From: Gorsachius magnificus
Lineage: Eukaryota > Chordata > Aves > Pelecaniformes > Ardeidae
Reading direction: 5' to 3'
NCBI GenBank assembly: GCA_034008185.1
Contig: CM067083.1
Coordinates: 120,116,837 to 120,180,836, forward strand
Length of the DNA: 64,000 nucleotides
A program made the position numbers and the translations under genes. The notes beneath the pieces are model-generated. The model did no database searches. It had not been told where the DNA came from and saw only the letters and a program-made list of their open reading frames with translations. This document shows positions 47,376 to 61,439 of the stretch, piece by piece (position 1 is the stretch's first letter; each line of letters begins with the position of its first letter).

Positions 47376-50300
47376 TCCAAAGATGAGCAGGGCTCTGTAT
47401 CGGTAAAGCATACCAGTAATACCAGGAGCAAAATTCTAAAAGCTGGTAAGAAACCTGCTGCGTCATGACTGAAAAATTGTCGGCTTTGCCATGGTACGCA
47501 GTGAAACGCACGTTATTCAAACAGCAAAGTAAATAGTTCCTGCTTCTGATTTTTTTTTCCTAAACCATTTATTTTCTGCTTCTCTAATAAGGATGGACTG
47601 AAGCCTAGGTCTCAGACCTACCTTAGGGTTCTCCCGTTTCCCTCCCTGTCTGCACCCTCTCATGCCCCGTTGGAACTGCGTGTATTTCAATGAGGTTTAA
47701 AGCAGTAAATGCAATCATTGCAAAGGAAAGAACTGTGGGCCTCCTTGTCATCTTACAACAGCGTTTGAAAGTATGGCCTGTGTTTTCTGGCAGTAAAATC
47801 CTGAATGGGTAGTACGATTAGAAAAATGTTTGGCCTTTTTGAAGTAAATTATATTCTCGTTGTTGTTGTTGTTGCTTGCAGATATGCAAAATTAAGTGTA
47901 GAAAGTTGTTAGGGTCCCCATAGTTAGGGGCAAACTGTTTTTTTCATGGCAAGATTGACTTTGTCCCTTTCCATTAATCCCCTTCCCAACTTCTGCATAA
48001 TTAATTTCAGAATGAGGAAGAGGTAATTTTTATTTTCCTTGTATGATTTTGGATAAAATCAGCACGTTGTTTCAGAGGTATAAAGGCTAAAATACGAGAG
48101 CTTCGATTTTCTTTTTTTTTTTTTTTCCCCTTCTTCCAGCGTATATAAAACCAGCATGAGACAGAAACTTCACGGTTATTTTTTCTGTTGACCTCAATGA
48201 AAACTGGTTCCCTTGCCTAACTATGGGGAAAGTGGGTGGCAGAACTGTTTGTAATTAAAAAGGGTTTATACATTTGGAACCTTGCAGAGTCCCTAAATTT
48301 TGCATGCTGGTTTTTAAGAGACTAATGAAGTGCACTCTGGTCAGATACAAGCTCCATAAAGCTCGCACGGAAGATGCAACAAGATGTAAGTCAGTCTCGA
48401 GTGGGAGAGGTGGTTTTTAATGCTCCCAACCACAGGCACACCACCAGATTCTTGTGTTTACTGTCTCAGCGTTGCAATGGTGAGGATTCCCATTGTAAAT
48501 CCATTCTCAATAGCATGAATGGTAAGAATAATTCTTAAGCAGATTCTTTGTTAATAACACGAATCTTGAAGCTGGAGCAATTGAAAACCACCAAGTAGTG
48601 GTAGACTTGTTCTAGAGAGGACGAAAACTTGCAACATTGAAAGAGGCGGTGCGGTCTACAGGAGCGTAATAGAAGAGGAAAGCGTATGGTAATGGCAGAT
48701 GTAGAGTAAACATAATGGCCATAGCAAACCAACTCTTCGAGGAACTAGAAAAATTAAGTCTATTTTTGTCCTTTCTTTCCTGAAAATTCACTCAAATGAT
48801 GAACTAAGCATAGTCAGGCCAGACCAGAGCACCAGGAACATAATCATATTTACAGCATGACATAATGTAACCCTGAAAATGCTGAGCATCCTGGGCAGAT
48901 TTTAGCATAATATATGTGTCCCCCAAATTACGTGTGGTCTTTACACCTTGAGTGTGTGGAGCAGAACACAGGATCAATCCCGTAGTCGACGGTTGTGGAA
49001 TTGGCAGCCAAGTCACAGGAGACAACAACATCAGTCCAGAAACAAGCCATAAGAGCAGACGACAAAACATTAGACATCACAGGAATGATTCTCTCTAGTA
49101 ATAAAAGACAAATATCTGGCAGAAAACATATTATAGGTGAAGCTGCCAGCAGTATCTGCAGTTGAGCTTGTCTACCACTTTCCAGTATAAGACCTTGTTT
49201 TCACTCACGTAACGTTGCCAATTTTTAACTGTTCAGGATGAGCTTTTCAATCCTGAGTCTGCCTCAAGCTGAATTTTTTGGAAACTTCCAGCAGAAATAC
49301 TTCTGCTGCTTCTAAGATCAGCATTAAGAGAAAACACATTGTTTCACAACAGTTTAAAATTTCTTAGAATCATCCTAATATCTATTTCAGAGCCTGGATG
49401 GGAAATTTTACCGAGAAGAAGAACAAGGAGGAAAAATCAGGTAAGTTCCTTTTGTTGCCCTTGACCAAAAGGATCCACCCGAACTTGGCCAAGTTAGAAG
49501 TTGCTGAAAATTGTTGAGGTTTTTCTTGCGCGTGCTCAGTACAGATGGAGTAGTTGGCAGCTAAATTTTGCAAAGCCTCCGTAGCAGCACCGGGCTTGCT
49601 AGACTGGATTGGATCTGTAGTCAGCCTAGTCTGACAGTAGGCTGCACTAGATGTTTTAGAGGAAAGGATAAGAAACCCTAAGAGTCAGCAGATAGATACG
49701 GGATCTATTCCTCCTTTAAGGTCTCATCCTACTTAATAGTAGCTTATAAAATATGATCAGAATGACTGTCAGCAGTTCGGTTTTAAATTGTGTCTTTTAG
49801 AAGTCTATAATTCAACCATAAAAATTCCTTCCAGCCTGAAATCTGGCTTATACGCTCAGTTCAGAAGTCAAAATTCTCTACAGATTTTTTTAAATAGTCT
49901 TGTTTTGGAGGGATAGAAAAGAAAAAAAAAAGTCATGTACAAATTCTGGACATTTCTTTCCTAACACACTTCATAATTCAGTTATGATAAGTTTTAAACT
50001 ATTCATTTCTAATGTTGGTCAGGCCCTAGAAGGAATGCAAGTAATTAAAATCTTCACCATTAACTCTAGACATACAAATGTGAATAGGATTCTCTGACCT
50101 CGGGATATTAGGAGTATTATGATATGAGGAGCTTATGTGATGTATTACTGAAACCTGTTATTCTAGTTTATCTTATAAATGTTTAGATAATTTATTAAAT
50201 GCATACATAGTGAAAAGCAAGGGAGAAATCCTTCTGTCCTTCCATAGCAAAACTCATCGTGAAGTCAGTCACTCAAATGTTTTTCTAATTTAAGCGTAAG

Positions 50301-52254
50301 AAGAAAGATATAACCTGGAAGTATCCAGGAGGAACAAGTAAGAGGTCCTCAGAGGAGGCAAAGCAGATGCAAAAACTTTCTTGGAAGACCACGGCAGCCC
50401 TCATTACTACCAAGCTTCCCTTTGTAGTAGAGGAGATAGAGCAGCTCTTCCCATTGTTGGAATGCTTTCAAACACACTGTGCTTGGCACCCTGAGGTTAG
50501 CGTGATTTTTGAGCAGATAAAAGCCCGCTACATGAAAAGGCAGATCCCACCCTTTTTTTTTCCCCCCTTGGTAAGAAAGAAAAGCCTTATTCTGTCTGCA
50601 GTTCCACTGATCTCAATGGGAGCCTTCACGAAATAAGGTGCTGCTTCACCTAAGAGAAGCAGAGGCAAGCCTTTGGGTAACTTGCTACTTTGGGTTGCTC
50701 TCCTTATGCTTTCACATTTCCTTGTCTAAATGCCCGTCTTGCTGAAGAACATGTAAAGTCTTTCAGCTCTTTGTTTCCACTCCACTTTAAAGAGCTAGAA
50801 TATTTCATATTTTTAGGCACAAGAAGACCGTCTTCCACTGTTTTTGACAATCGGAGAACATGGACTGAGGGAATCAGAGGAAAGCTCTATTTACTAAACA
50901 CCACATGTAGATTACCGCTGATAGTTTTTCTAAGGAAATTTATGACCTGTGCGGAGTAAATAAACTCCCTTTTTGGTAAAGAATCTGCAAGCCAATCATT
51001 CATGCTTGCTTAGAGACGTTACTGTTCGTGTTGCTTTTATGTGGAAGGCTACAGTAAAGGGTGATGTTATGTCTAAAATAGACAGTCGGCAGCTCCAGGA
51101 AAAAAAAAAAAAGCCATTTCTGACATTACTTATCATGAGATTCTTGCTAGATTAGGGCACATTCACTCTTATTCAGGAAAGAAAAGATAATCATAGGACA
51201 ATTATAATTCTTGTAACTAATATGTTATTTTCATGCACGCACTTGCATGCCTAGCTAGATTTACTGGCAAGTTATGGCGTTTTACACATCTGAAATAAAC
51301 AGAGAGCTCTCAGTATGTCCAAAATGTTTATTAAGTCTGCAAGCTGTTTGCTCTGTATCTCAAAGTAAATGAGAATGGGACAGGCAATTTTCTTCTCCTG
51401 GCTGCTCATCCTGTACTCCTATCACTTCGCTCCTTCCCTGCTCCCCTTCCTCTCCCCATTTTATGCCCTGGGTGCAGTAGAGACATAACTGTTTAAGGCA
51501 ATCACAAAAATTAAGTGAGAAGAAGGAACTTTATTAAGTGTCTGCATATTACGTTTTCAGAAATATTAGTGGGTTTCATGTACAAGTAACTCGGTGGCTT
51601 TCAGTGGTACCCCTCTTGATTTACATGAGTGTGAGAGGAGAACTGGGCTGTTATTTATGAAGTTTGCCTAATTTAACAGATGCATGCCACATGCGTGCTT
51701 ATTTTCTTTAAACTATCATATGTGAAATTATCAGTACAATCTTTAGAAAACACTTTTCTACTTATGAAAGCGTTCTGAATTTAAAACAAGTGCCTTTCTG
51801 AGTGATGATCCCATGTCCTTAACTCACCCCATTGTACTTCAGCACATACGCCATGTAATGTCACTGGGGCTTTGTCTTCTCTAGAAAAATGATCTGGTTT
51901 TGATGAGGGGTGTCAAAAAGAGTTTTGCACCCTCAGATCCACTCAAGTAGTAGTAGGAATGGTTGCCTCACTGGTGTGGACAAGGTCAGGTAAATTCATT
52001 GCTCACCGTAGCAAATCATGCCTGTCAAGGGCTCAAGGGACAACTTGCCTGCATAGGAGTTGGCTCGGCGTGTGTATAAGAATTCCTTACAATAGGTGTT
52101 GAACTCGACTGACTTTGTCCACACTGGAAGAGCAGATGTTTTCAACACTATTCCAAGATGGGCGGAGAGTGGGCAGGCATTTTGACAGCGGTTGTCAAAA
52201 ACACGTCATTTGTCTGGGGTAGGTGCATACCTACTGAAATATCGATGCTATAAA

Positions 52255-52350
52255 AGGCCAAATTCAGTAAACCTGGGATAGCGCAAAGTCCGCGGCGTCA
52301 GCATGGACTGTTACTTTCTATGCTGATGTACACTTGCAGGATGTCAGATG
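52255..52350. repeat. One-armed copy of the GGCCAAATTC repeat
   Basis: AGGCCAAATTCAGTAAACC begins a segment with CTGATGTACACTTGCAGGATG further on, similar in layout to the palindromic copies. The second arm is not clear. Confidence 0.35.
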
Positions 52351-52917
52351 ATGAACAGGGTTTTTAATTCATGGTCACTTATCATCTACATAAATATGGC
52401 ATGCAAGGCCACAAGCCAATTGTGGAAACTGGATGGTTTTTAATATGCAGTCTAATTTAAAGAAAAGTTGACTTTGCTATAACAGTTAGTGGAAGAAAAT
52501 ACTCATAAGCAGGTGATTAATACTCTCATCACATGAAGCTGCATAACGCTGAATCTTGCAGCCTCTTCATATGCTACGTGCTCTTCTGTGCTCTTATGTG
52601 AACAAGTGTAAGAAACTACTTTGCCAAACCAGACTGGACCTCTACTAGTATCTCTACTTCTTAGATGTTCGTTAATAATTGACCAAGTCCATGGAAGCAT
52701 CATGAAGAAGTGTATTGCAATAGAGGTTTTCTTTTCCTATGGTATTTATTGTTGCAGTTGTGCAAAGAGTAAGTATATGAGGAAGGAAGCTGAAGCAGAA
52801 GTTATTTTCAAATGATGCTATTTTGTACAGAAGAATTTCTAGTTGACCTTTGCAATGAATGCCATAAAATATTATTTTGGCCACAAATGGAACAATATTT
52901 TTAGAAGGATTAATGTT

Positions 52918-52941
52918 GAATCTGTCTGTCTATCTGTCTGT
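52918..52941. repeat. CTGT/CTAT tetranucleotide tract
   Basis: About six CTGT-type units. Confidence 0.85.
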
Positions 52942-53349
52942 GCAGGATTTTAAAAAGACTGACAGAAGCTAGCAGCTCACTCTCACTTAAAACTGCATCT
53001 GTAAAACTTTAAAACTCACAAGATCTTTCTCTACTGTGCTGGATGCCATTAGCATTAGCATATTACCACAGAAAAAGAATCTGAACTTCATAAGAAATCT
53101 TCCAAAAGCCTTCCATCCCTCAAAAACTTTAATCCCCAGCAACAACCTGACTTTCACAAACCCCACTAAAATATATGAACTGTTCAGTACACTCACAGAG
53201 TTGATAAGTCAGGGTATTTTTTTGATAATGAGAAACTCCAGAGCTATATTAGATGGGAGAAAGTAATTTTTGAGGAGTTTTGAAATCCCGGAGAAATTTC
53301 AGCGTGGTCAATCACTCCACTTATACCCAGGGGATTTTTTTTTCTTTAG

Positions 53350-53376
53350 CATTGTCTCTTTTTTTTTTTTTTTTTT
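53350..53376. repeat. T-rich homopolymer
   Basis: A T run in the P1-P2 interval, preceded by a shorter one near 53336. Confidence 0.85.
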
Positions 53377-54135
53377 GGCATTGGTACAGGTTTCTATCAG
53401 ACTGCGTGTCCTAGGGCATTCACACAAGATTGCACAAGTACCATGCAGTTATTCTTTGTCTTTCCTGGTCCTGGATGTTAGGTGAATGTAAGCCTTACAA
53501 AGAAAATGGGCACTCAAGAATCTAGATAATTTACAAATACTTTGTAACAGAGGGGTAAAAAAAGATAGCAAGAATAGGGAAAGGATGTCTCCAGATTCAA
53601 GACTTCTGTATTGGCCCTCTGTAGCAATTCCCAGTAAAAATGCTTTAGCTGATCCCAGTTGTAATATTGGTTCATTGGAAGAGGTGACTGGCTATGTCCC
53701 TTGGCTCATCTGAACACATCACCTATAGTTTAAAATCAACACCTTAACTTGTTTGTAATTTCAAAAATGTATCTAATTCATTAGTCTAAGGGTATTTTAA
53801 AATGCTTCTTATTTTCCATCATGATGCTAAGTCGGAACTGGCAGAATGGAAATTGAAGAGAAGTAGCAAAGAAATAAAAAAGTATCCTACTCTGTTTCCC
53901 AGCTACAGAAATGATCAAAGCTGCCAGCAGAGCACCTTATACAAAAGGAAGACTGTCTAGAGAAGAGGTAAGAATATTCTCGGGAGCTCTGCTGAAGGCA
54001 GTGCTTCTTATCCAAAAGAAAGACAGAAACGTGTAATTTTGCCCTTCCTTTAAAACTAGGTCTTAGCGCTTTCCTGTGTATTACAGATCACACGTTATTT
54101 TACACTGGAAGCTTAGTGCTAAAATCTAAAACATA

Positions 54136-54227
54136 AGGGCCAAGTTCTGCTCTTAGATACACACGCACAACTCCAATGAACTCAAAGAGAGCTGTGTTCA
54201 TATGTTTAGCAATGGAATTTGGCCCTA
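54136..54227. repeat. Old palindromic repeat with AGGGCCAAATTC termini
   Basis: The left end AGGGCCAAGTTCTGCTCTTA and the right end TAGCAATGGAATTTGGCCCT are imperfect reverse complements, enclosing CACAACTCCAATGAACTC. It belongs to the same type as the copy near 29.3 kb. Confidence 0.7.
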
Positions 54228-55347
54228 AATATTTAAACATTTATTCAGAGAAAAAAAAAGCTGCTCTGATACATTTGTATCTCATATCTAATGTACACAG
54301 ATTACCACCACTGGGAACCCACATTAAGGGATAAAAAGTTTTGGGGAACCATAAACTCAGCATTCTACCTGCTCTGCACAGTCAAATAACATGAAGTTGT
54401 TTCAGGACATTGAGGAAATTAAATCCTTAGCAACCTGTGGCTGATGTTATTTATTCTGCAGTCCAGGAGAAATTTGATGCAAATTCCTGGCACTATTCCT
54501 ATATTTCAAGAAATTACTGTTTTGAATGGACTGATTCTGGAAACTTTCATTATATTAATATGCAACCCCAAAAGAAGCAATGTTCTCTGCTTCTATTTCC
54601 TCTGCAAAGGAAAGCTCAGTGTACTGATTAATTCGCCCTTATCTTTCAAAGGCTTATGGCAGGACTCCATAATAACATAATCATGTCACTTGGAAATGGT
54701 TAACCTGAGGATCCCACCTGCTCTCCATGACAAAATGACCCCAGATGTATTTTTGTTAAGGATACAAAGGATTCGGAAACCTGCAAATTTTCTGCAAGCA
54801 ACATAATACTCCAATTGGTGTATCTAATATAAGTAAACAATAACTATATATACATGTTATTGCCCTTGGATAAATGACAGCTTGGGGGAGAGCTGTGTTC
54901 CAGGGTCAGACACCTACATTTAGTTATCTACAATGTACATGTTTACTTTTAAGCTAACTGTTTAAGCTGCCATTACAGTCAATAGTGATCTAAGGCTCAA
55001 TTTGCTTGCCTAAAATTAAGTCTCTAGTGACATTACAGATGCCTTGGGCTACCTAAGAAACCACCATGGGGGTGGCACATCTGAGTGAGGACCCACGTGA
55101 GGCCCTTTACTTTTTGGAAAGGCAGACGGAGGCCAGACAACATAGCTCAGAGTACTTGACACAGATAACTACACTCAGCCCTAGTAAATGCAGTCAGGGG
55201 CTTCTAGAGAGCAAGTCCAATGACCAAACACAGGTCTCGGCTTTCAGATGAACTGAATTGGTCTCTTGCCTGCACTGACCATGTCGACTGGGTTTCCACT
55301 GACTATAATGGGGACCTAAACACAGCCCACCTGTAGACACCTAATTT

Positions 55348-56110
55348 TCATAGAATCATAGAATCACCTTGGTTGGAAAAGACCTTTAAGATCATCGAGT
55401 CCAACCGTTAACCTAGCACTGCCATCCCACCACTAAACCCTGTCCCTGAGCACCTCATCTATCCTTCTTTTAAAGACCTCCAGGGATGAGGACTCCACCA
55501 CCTCCCTGGACAGCCCATTCCAGAGCCTGACAACCCTCTCGGTGAAGAAGTTTTTCCTAATGTCTAGCCTAAACCTGCCCTGGCGCAGCTTCAAGCCATT
55601 CCCCCTCGTCCTATCGCCCGTTACCAGGGAGAAGAGGCCGACCCCCACCTCGCTACAGCCTCCTCTCAGGCAGTTGTAGGGGCGATCAGGTCTCCCCTCA
55701 GCCTCCTCTTCTCCAGACTAAACAACCCCAGTTCCCTCAGCGCTCCTCGTATGATTTGTGTTCCAGACCCCTCACCAGCTTGGTTGCTCTCCTCTGGACA
55801 TGTTCCAGCAAGGCAACAACTTTCTTGGAGTGAGGGGCCCAAAACTGAACACAGTATTCGAGGTGCGGCCTCACCAGCACTGAGTACAGGGGCACGATCA
55901 CTGCCCTACTCCTGCTGGCCACACTATTCCTGATACAGGCCAGGATGCCATTGGCCTTCTTGGCCACCTGGGCACACTGCTGGCTCATATTCAGCCGGCT
56001 GTCAACCAGTACCCCCAGGTCTTTTTCCACCAGGCAGCTTTCCAGCCACTCTTCCCCAAGCCTGTAGCGCTGCATGGGGTTGTTGTGACCAAAGTGCAGG
56101 ACCCGGCAAT
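55348..56110 (-). mobile_element. CR1 LINE, longest copy, with broken reverse-transcriptase C-terminus
   Basis: The plus strand opens with ATAGAATCATAGAATCACC and GGTTGGAAAAGACC, the reverse complement of a CR1 3' end. On the minus strand one open stretch (56075-55737) encodes a CR1 ORF2 segment with [17 protein letters not shown] and [20 protein letters not shown] second stretch (55648-55433) encodes [20 protein letters not shown] and [19 protein letters not shown]. The two are separated by small deletions near 55737 and 55690 that shift the frame. The copy is 5'-truncated and inactive. It sits in the P1-P2 interval in the RUNX2 orientation. Confidence 0.95.
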
Positions 56111-59100
56111 TTTAGGTGACTGCACCTGAAACTGAAACCTACTCCCGATACCGTAGTTGCCAGAATATATACTGTTATTAGGGGAATCACTGTGCTTTTG
56201 GTTCAGCCAGGGTTGAGCTATTTTGGTTGTGCATTTTGTGCGGTATGGTGATTTCAGTTAAAAAGTGGCAGGCAGGAGGGCAAGAGTAATGGGCAGGTGT
56301 GATTACATGGGTGATGAATCTCTCCTGATGTTTTGCTTCAGTGAGCTGCTTGAGATTCCTATGGACAATGTTTAGCTAAAGCTGCTACCTCCTCCCTAGC
56401 TGGAGGAGTCTCTGGCTACTGGTGTTGGCTCTTTCCCTTGCTTGGGAGAATTGGAGCTTTGCCTCCTCTTTACTGCTCTCATTCTTAGGTGACCAGAACA
56501 TCTAACCTACAGCTAGGGTCCTCTTTTCAGAGCTGCATGTTTTTTGGGCACAGTCAGCTTGGTAAGAAAGGCTCCGCAGCAAGACTTAATTTCTGTTGTT
56601 AGAGCCTTTTGGCTGGAGCTTTCTCATCAGAGAGGCCACCCTTGACCATCTCTGGCTGTAAAGGAGCAATGCAGGATGTTGCCAAAATGCTGTGACCGTC
56701 GTAGGGAGTAGGTAGGAAAAAAAGCATGTGCAGATTTGTAAGTTCATTAATAACCATGGCCAGCTGGGCCTTCCATCCAGGTCTGGCATCAGTGCTAACA
56801 AGGTAAGTTAAGAATCATCCAGGACCAAGAAATCCTTTGCTGGTAGAAATAATGATTTTGGTTTGCTCTGGTGGTTATCTTGGTTGAAATCAAACCTCAA
56901 GCATTACTTCAGATAATATATACAATTATTAGCATAAGTTTCCTTGATTATGTGTGGAAACTCCCAACCTCATTTGTGGAAACCATGGTTTTGAATAGCG
57001 TACAATAAACAAGACTTATTTAAGCTATAGTCTCAGTGAGGGCGGTTGATTGGAGAGGCTGAAAGAGTACGTGGTGGGAAAAGGACACCTCTACGTAGTT
57101 TTTTGTAAACTGAGTCGACTCAGATCAGTCAGGAAGAAAGCTCTGCTTTTATCATATCTTCTATTTCATTTGTATGGTGCTTACTTAAGGGTGTGCCTAT
57201 GGCGTTGGCTTCCGAGAGGAGTGTTAATACACATGCAAAATGTCTATTACAGATTGAAGCTCTTGGTCACAACTGGATTACACAACACACTTGTCTGTCT
57301 CAAGATCACGATGCTACCTAATTCTGTTTCTCCAGGTCTTTAATTTCCAGGCATTGGAATTGCCTTAAATCCATTCTGGCACAGAAGACATCATTATTTT
57401 CATATTGTGCTCGTCTACCCTCCTGCTTTCATCCCTATGAGCCAGGAGTGAATAAGAGTTGGCAACTTTATACTCAACTATTCTATTGCAGAGTACACTT
57501 TAATCAGCACCCTAATAAATAGCACGCCCAATTAATTGGGACATTTGCCAGCAAACCAATTCACTTCCCTGCACTTCAGTGGCTGTAAATGATGGATAAA
57601 TAGCACGCTTGCTGTTGTCTGCCAGCGTATTAGTTGTAATTAACAGGTATGATTTGGTGTTCGCTGGCGTGTGTTTCCTCAGTAGCGCTCTGCTCATTTT
57701 TGAGTAGGCTCCCTGTTCCAGTGCAGTTGCTAAAAATAAATAAAGGACAGATTTCCCTTTCCGTATTTGCTTAAATCTCTGTAGTGCTTTTGTATTAAAG
57801 AAGTAATTAGTGTAATCTATGTATTTGTATGTATTATATTCCTATATGGTTTTGACAATAAAGGTGATAATTTAATCAGCATGTTTCTGTTTTAATTAGT
57901 ATAGCCAACAGGACTTTGTCATACCATGGAATAATTTATAATAAAGGGAGGGATTTCCGCTGCAGCTTTCTAATGCTACCTTTTTTACCAGGGGTTGCAT
58001 GGTGGTTTGCTTTCAAGTGGTATTTCCTTGAGGGAGATCCACAGAAGTACGATCTATTTTCTGAAACTGGTATATGCTTTGATTTACTGCAGGCACATGA
58101 CACTTTCTCTTATTTGGACACCCTTTGCCAAAGAATTAAATAAAATTGAACACAGCAAACCTTTCTAATCCCTGCATTCCTCACAGATTGCTTTAATGGA
58201 GACTGAAAAAAATTATTGGAACTAAAATAATATAAAAAGGGAAATGGTACAGGGGCAATCTCAACAAGGGATCTTAAAAATCAGGATGGCTATGGATCAG
58301 CAAAGGGTAGAAACATCCGTGTAATTAAAGGAGAACATCAGTTGTGGGTTATCTGAAAAGAATTGTCCATGTTGGCATTTGCTTTGACTTGTTGGCAGGA
58401 GGAAAAGAAACCACCCTGTACCACTGCATATGGTTCCTTATTAGTTGTGGCTTCTGCAGAGGCTCCGTCTCTTCTTTGGAGCATGGAGGATTTCTTTCAT
58501 TACATAATCTGGATACTTTAATTTTATTTTTTTTTTTTTTAAATAGATTAATTTTTTTTTTCTCTTGTGTGTGCAAATTCTCTTTGCACCAATGCTTCTA
58601 TACTGAGGTTATTATGCCAAAGGAATGCAAGCGTCTAGAGTAACAATGGTTCATTTTCCTTTAATGACTTTGTCGACAGGATGGAGACATTTTTGTGGTG
58701 TGATGAATTCACTTGGTCTCCCGTTGTGTTTTCTCCACAAGCTTTGGAAAGTCTCTCTCTCTCTTTCTCTGAGAATTGTGGCCATCCACTCCAGCAAGAG
58801 CTTCATTACTTTATATTCATTGTATTTAAATGACACCCCAGTGGTACTGACCTCCTGGGATGATTGATGTAAATTATATGCTATGTAGGGGAAAATAAAA
58901 TCTTTTTCTGACTTTTTATGTTCTGCAGAGAAATAAAAAGTGAAAACAAATGACAGAGAAAATCAGGCCTATTCAAAGCGAAACTTTGTAAGCATTATGG
59001 TTTGAGCAGACTCCAGTTTGTAAAAGTGCTGAGACAGTTTGTAATGACCTTACAATCTGAAAGGTGACCTGAAAAGGGAAAATAATTTTGTATGTGCCCT

Positions 59101-61192
59101 TTTTTGGTTCTGTATAATGCATAACAAAAACTTGCTCTTTTTATTTTTTTTTTCCTGTCTGTGAAGAATAGTAACACTTCAGGCTCGAGTAGGGAGCAGC
59201 CACGGCGCTTCCACCAACAGTTATGCACACTAAGTGTGCTCCTATCCTCTTTCCTCCTGTCTTCTAGTAAATTGTTTTTGTACAGATTTAAGATTCCATA
59301 GCCAGTAAGTATCTGTCTTGCTCAATTACTCTGTCAGGAGTTATCACCTATAGAAGGGGCACAGAGGGAATGTTCTTTCATCAGCCCAGCTCCTCGTCGG
59401 GCAGTAACTTCAATCGCTTCTGAACAGGCAACCTCTCACTGCGGGCGAAAGGGTTTTGTACAGCAACAAAATTTGTCAGGAAGTGTTCTCTCAGTGCTTT
59501 TTCAGGCACCTCACCAAGTCACGCTGCCTCTAATCAAGCTCCTGGAAATTATGTAATTCACATTCGACACGCTCAACCATGTTATCCCAGTAATTCCCTT
59601 ATTAAAAATACCGCATGGAATTGGCACAGTAATTTCTCTATTTTCTATGTTTTCCTATTAGTCTGTCCTACCAATTCTGATATATGTAAAGATATGCATG
59701 GCACACATCATAGAAATGTCAGCAATATGCTGCCTTGCCTTCCTCAGTCTAATGTAAGGTTTTGGCAAATCATGGAATTTGGCTAAAAACTTGAGTCGCC
59801 TCAAGGAAGACTGCAGACCTTCCATAACTTGACAGAAGGCTTTGATTCTCCTTTTGGCCAGGAAAATGCTCATCAATAACCCTGCTTTGGCTGGCATTGC
59901 CCACGTGTTTTAAAACGATTAAGAGGAAGGAACAGATCAGGCCATCCTCCTCGCAGCAATAACCAGACTTTGCTGTGCGTGCAAGAAGCGGCAGCGCGAA
60001 GCCCCTTTTTCTCTAGGAGGTTATCTCAGCCACTTGGTGTTTTGCCTTGGTGCTGTCAGTGCTTGGGCCGGCGTCACCTTTATTTTCGTAAGGGTAAGCA
60101 ACAGCAGAAGGGAGAGAGGCTGGCAGCACTCGGCAGCGAGCAGCAGAATCGCCTCGTCTTTCTGAAGCTGAGGTGGGAACAGGAAGGAGGCAAGGCGGAG
60201 GGGACTGATAGGGTGTTCATACGAAGTAGTAAGAAGGATGGGGAGTGAATGGTAGCCAAAAAAAAAAAAAAAAGAAAGGGTAGCAGAAGGAAGCTAAAGC
60301 AAAAAGGCAGAAAATAAGATGGATTTCAAATACGCTGATGGCCCTTAGAGCGTTAAGAACATTGCAGTGCTGGCCAGAGCTTCCTCCTCCCTCCTTTTCT
60401 TATCCCTCAAAAAAAGAGAAGTAAAATGCTATGATGTACATAAAATTACGAAGTCTCTAAGGTGTCAGTTTCTTAGAATGAACTGTAGTAGAAATAGGAC
60501 AGACGCTGTTCAGTGTGCAGGCAAGAATTTGAATTAAAGATGGACTGAGAAGGGCAAAGCAGAAAGGCCGTAACTTTGGAAGTTACACACCCTGCAAACC
60601 TTCAAGAGCAAGATTTTTGCATATGTGGTGAAGAAAGCATTAACAGCAGCCCCATTTACCTCTACTGGTCTCATTTATTAATTCCAGTTTATACCATGGT
60701 ACAAATCAACCAGTCTCCTAACAGACCTGTGCGGGTACTGGCAGATGAGTGGAATGACCGAACTGAACTCACACAAGCCTGCAATTAGGAGGTGCTGAAG
60801 AAAGAAGAGGTTAAAAGAAGAAAGGAAAGGTAGGTTAAATGCTTGCCTAGTCGTGCCCTCCCCCATCAACCTGTTGCGCTGACAGGGCACGGGGAGAGCA
60901 ACGCCGCCATTGCCAGGAAAACGAGGGACAACCTAGGCCCTGCTTATAGGGGGAAGGTATTTAACCACCTCGATGCTTCTAGCCACCCTGGTATGGTGGA
61001 AGTGGTACAACGTGCTATGTCACAGTAAGGATCCACTGGTTATTTCCAAGGGCAAAAACCTACGCAGCCAGCCATTTTACGCTGTGAGGGCAAGACACTG
61101 CCGATTTCCACTCTACAGGGTGCACGGGTACCTGCGCCGAGGGCAGACACCTGTGCAAGCGCACAGAGCCCCCTGCAACCTTACCTATCCTT
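56111..61192. other. RUNX2 P1-P2 interval, distal part
   Basis: Non-coding AT-rich sequence containing the candidate conserved element near 57.7 kb, a T-rich run near 58.53-58.56 kb and an A16 run at 60258-60273. No coding exon is seen. Confidence 0.6.
57480..57920. promoter_or_regulatory. Candidate conserved non-coding element
   Basis: The unique, AT-rich sequence has many homeodomain-type TAAT cores (CCAATTAATTGG, TTGTAATTAACAGG, AAGTAATTAGTG) and two copies of AAATAGCACGC about 75 bp apart (near 57515 and 57598). It resembles developmental enhancers around RUNX2, but conservation cannot be tested here. Confidence 0.25.
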
Positions 61193-61430
61193 AGGCTGGA
61201 TCTAAGGAACAAATTCTTTACAGTGAGGGTGGTGAAACACTGGAATGGGTTGCCCAGAGAGGTGGTGGAGGCCCCATCCCTGGGAACATTCCAGGCCAGG
61301 TTGGATGGGGCTGTGAGCAACCTGATCTGGTTAGCGGTGTCCCTGCTCCTGCAGGGGGGTTGGGCTGGGTGACCTCTAGGGGTCCCGTCCCTTCCCACCC
61401 AAAGCATTCTATGATTCTATGATTCTATGA
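61193..61430 (+). mobile_element. CR1 LINE 3' end, plus orientation, abutting a CpG island
   Basis: GTGAGGGTGGTGAAACACTG, GGTTGCCCAGAGAGGTGGTG and CAGGCCAGGTTGGATGGGGC are a CR1 3' coding end and UTR read forward. The copy ends in three TTCTATGA-type repeats at 61408-61430. It is the only clear CR1 in the window in this orientation. Confidence 0.94.
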
Positions 61431-61439
61431 CCGGGGATC

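Larger units (their letters stand above)
45362..55347. other. RUNX2 P1-P2 interval, proximal part
   Basis: AT-rich non-coding sequence upstream of P2, probably intron 1 of P1 transcripts. It contains the MIR element, a GTT trinucleotide tract near 47860, a T run at 48111-48126, and palindromic repeats. No exon was recognised. Confidence 0.6.
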
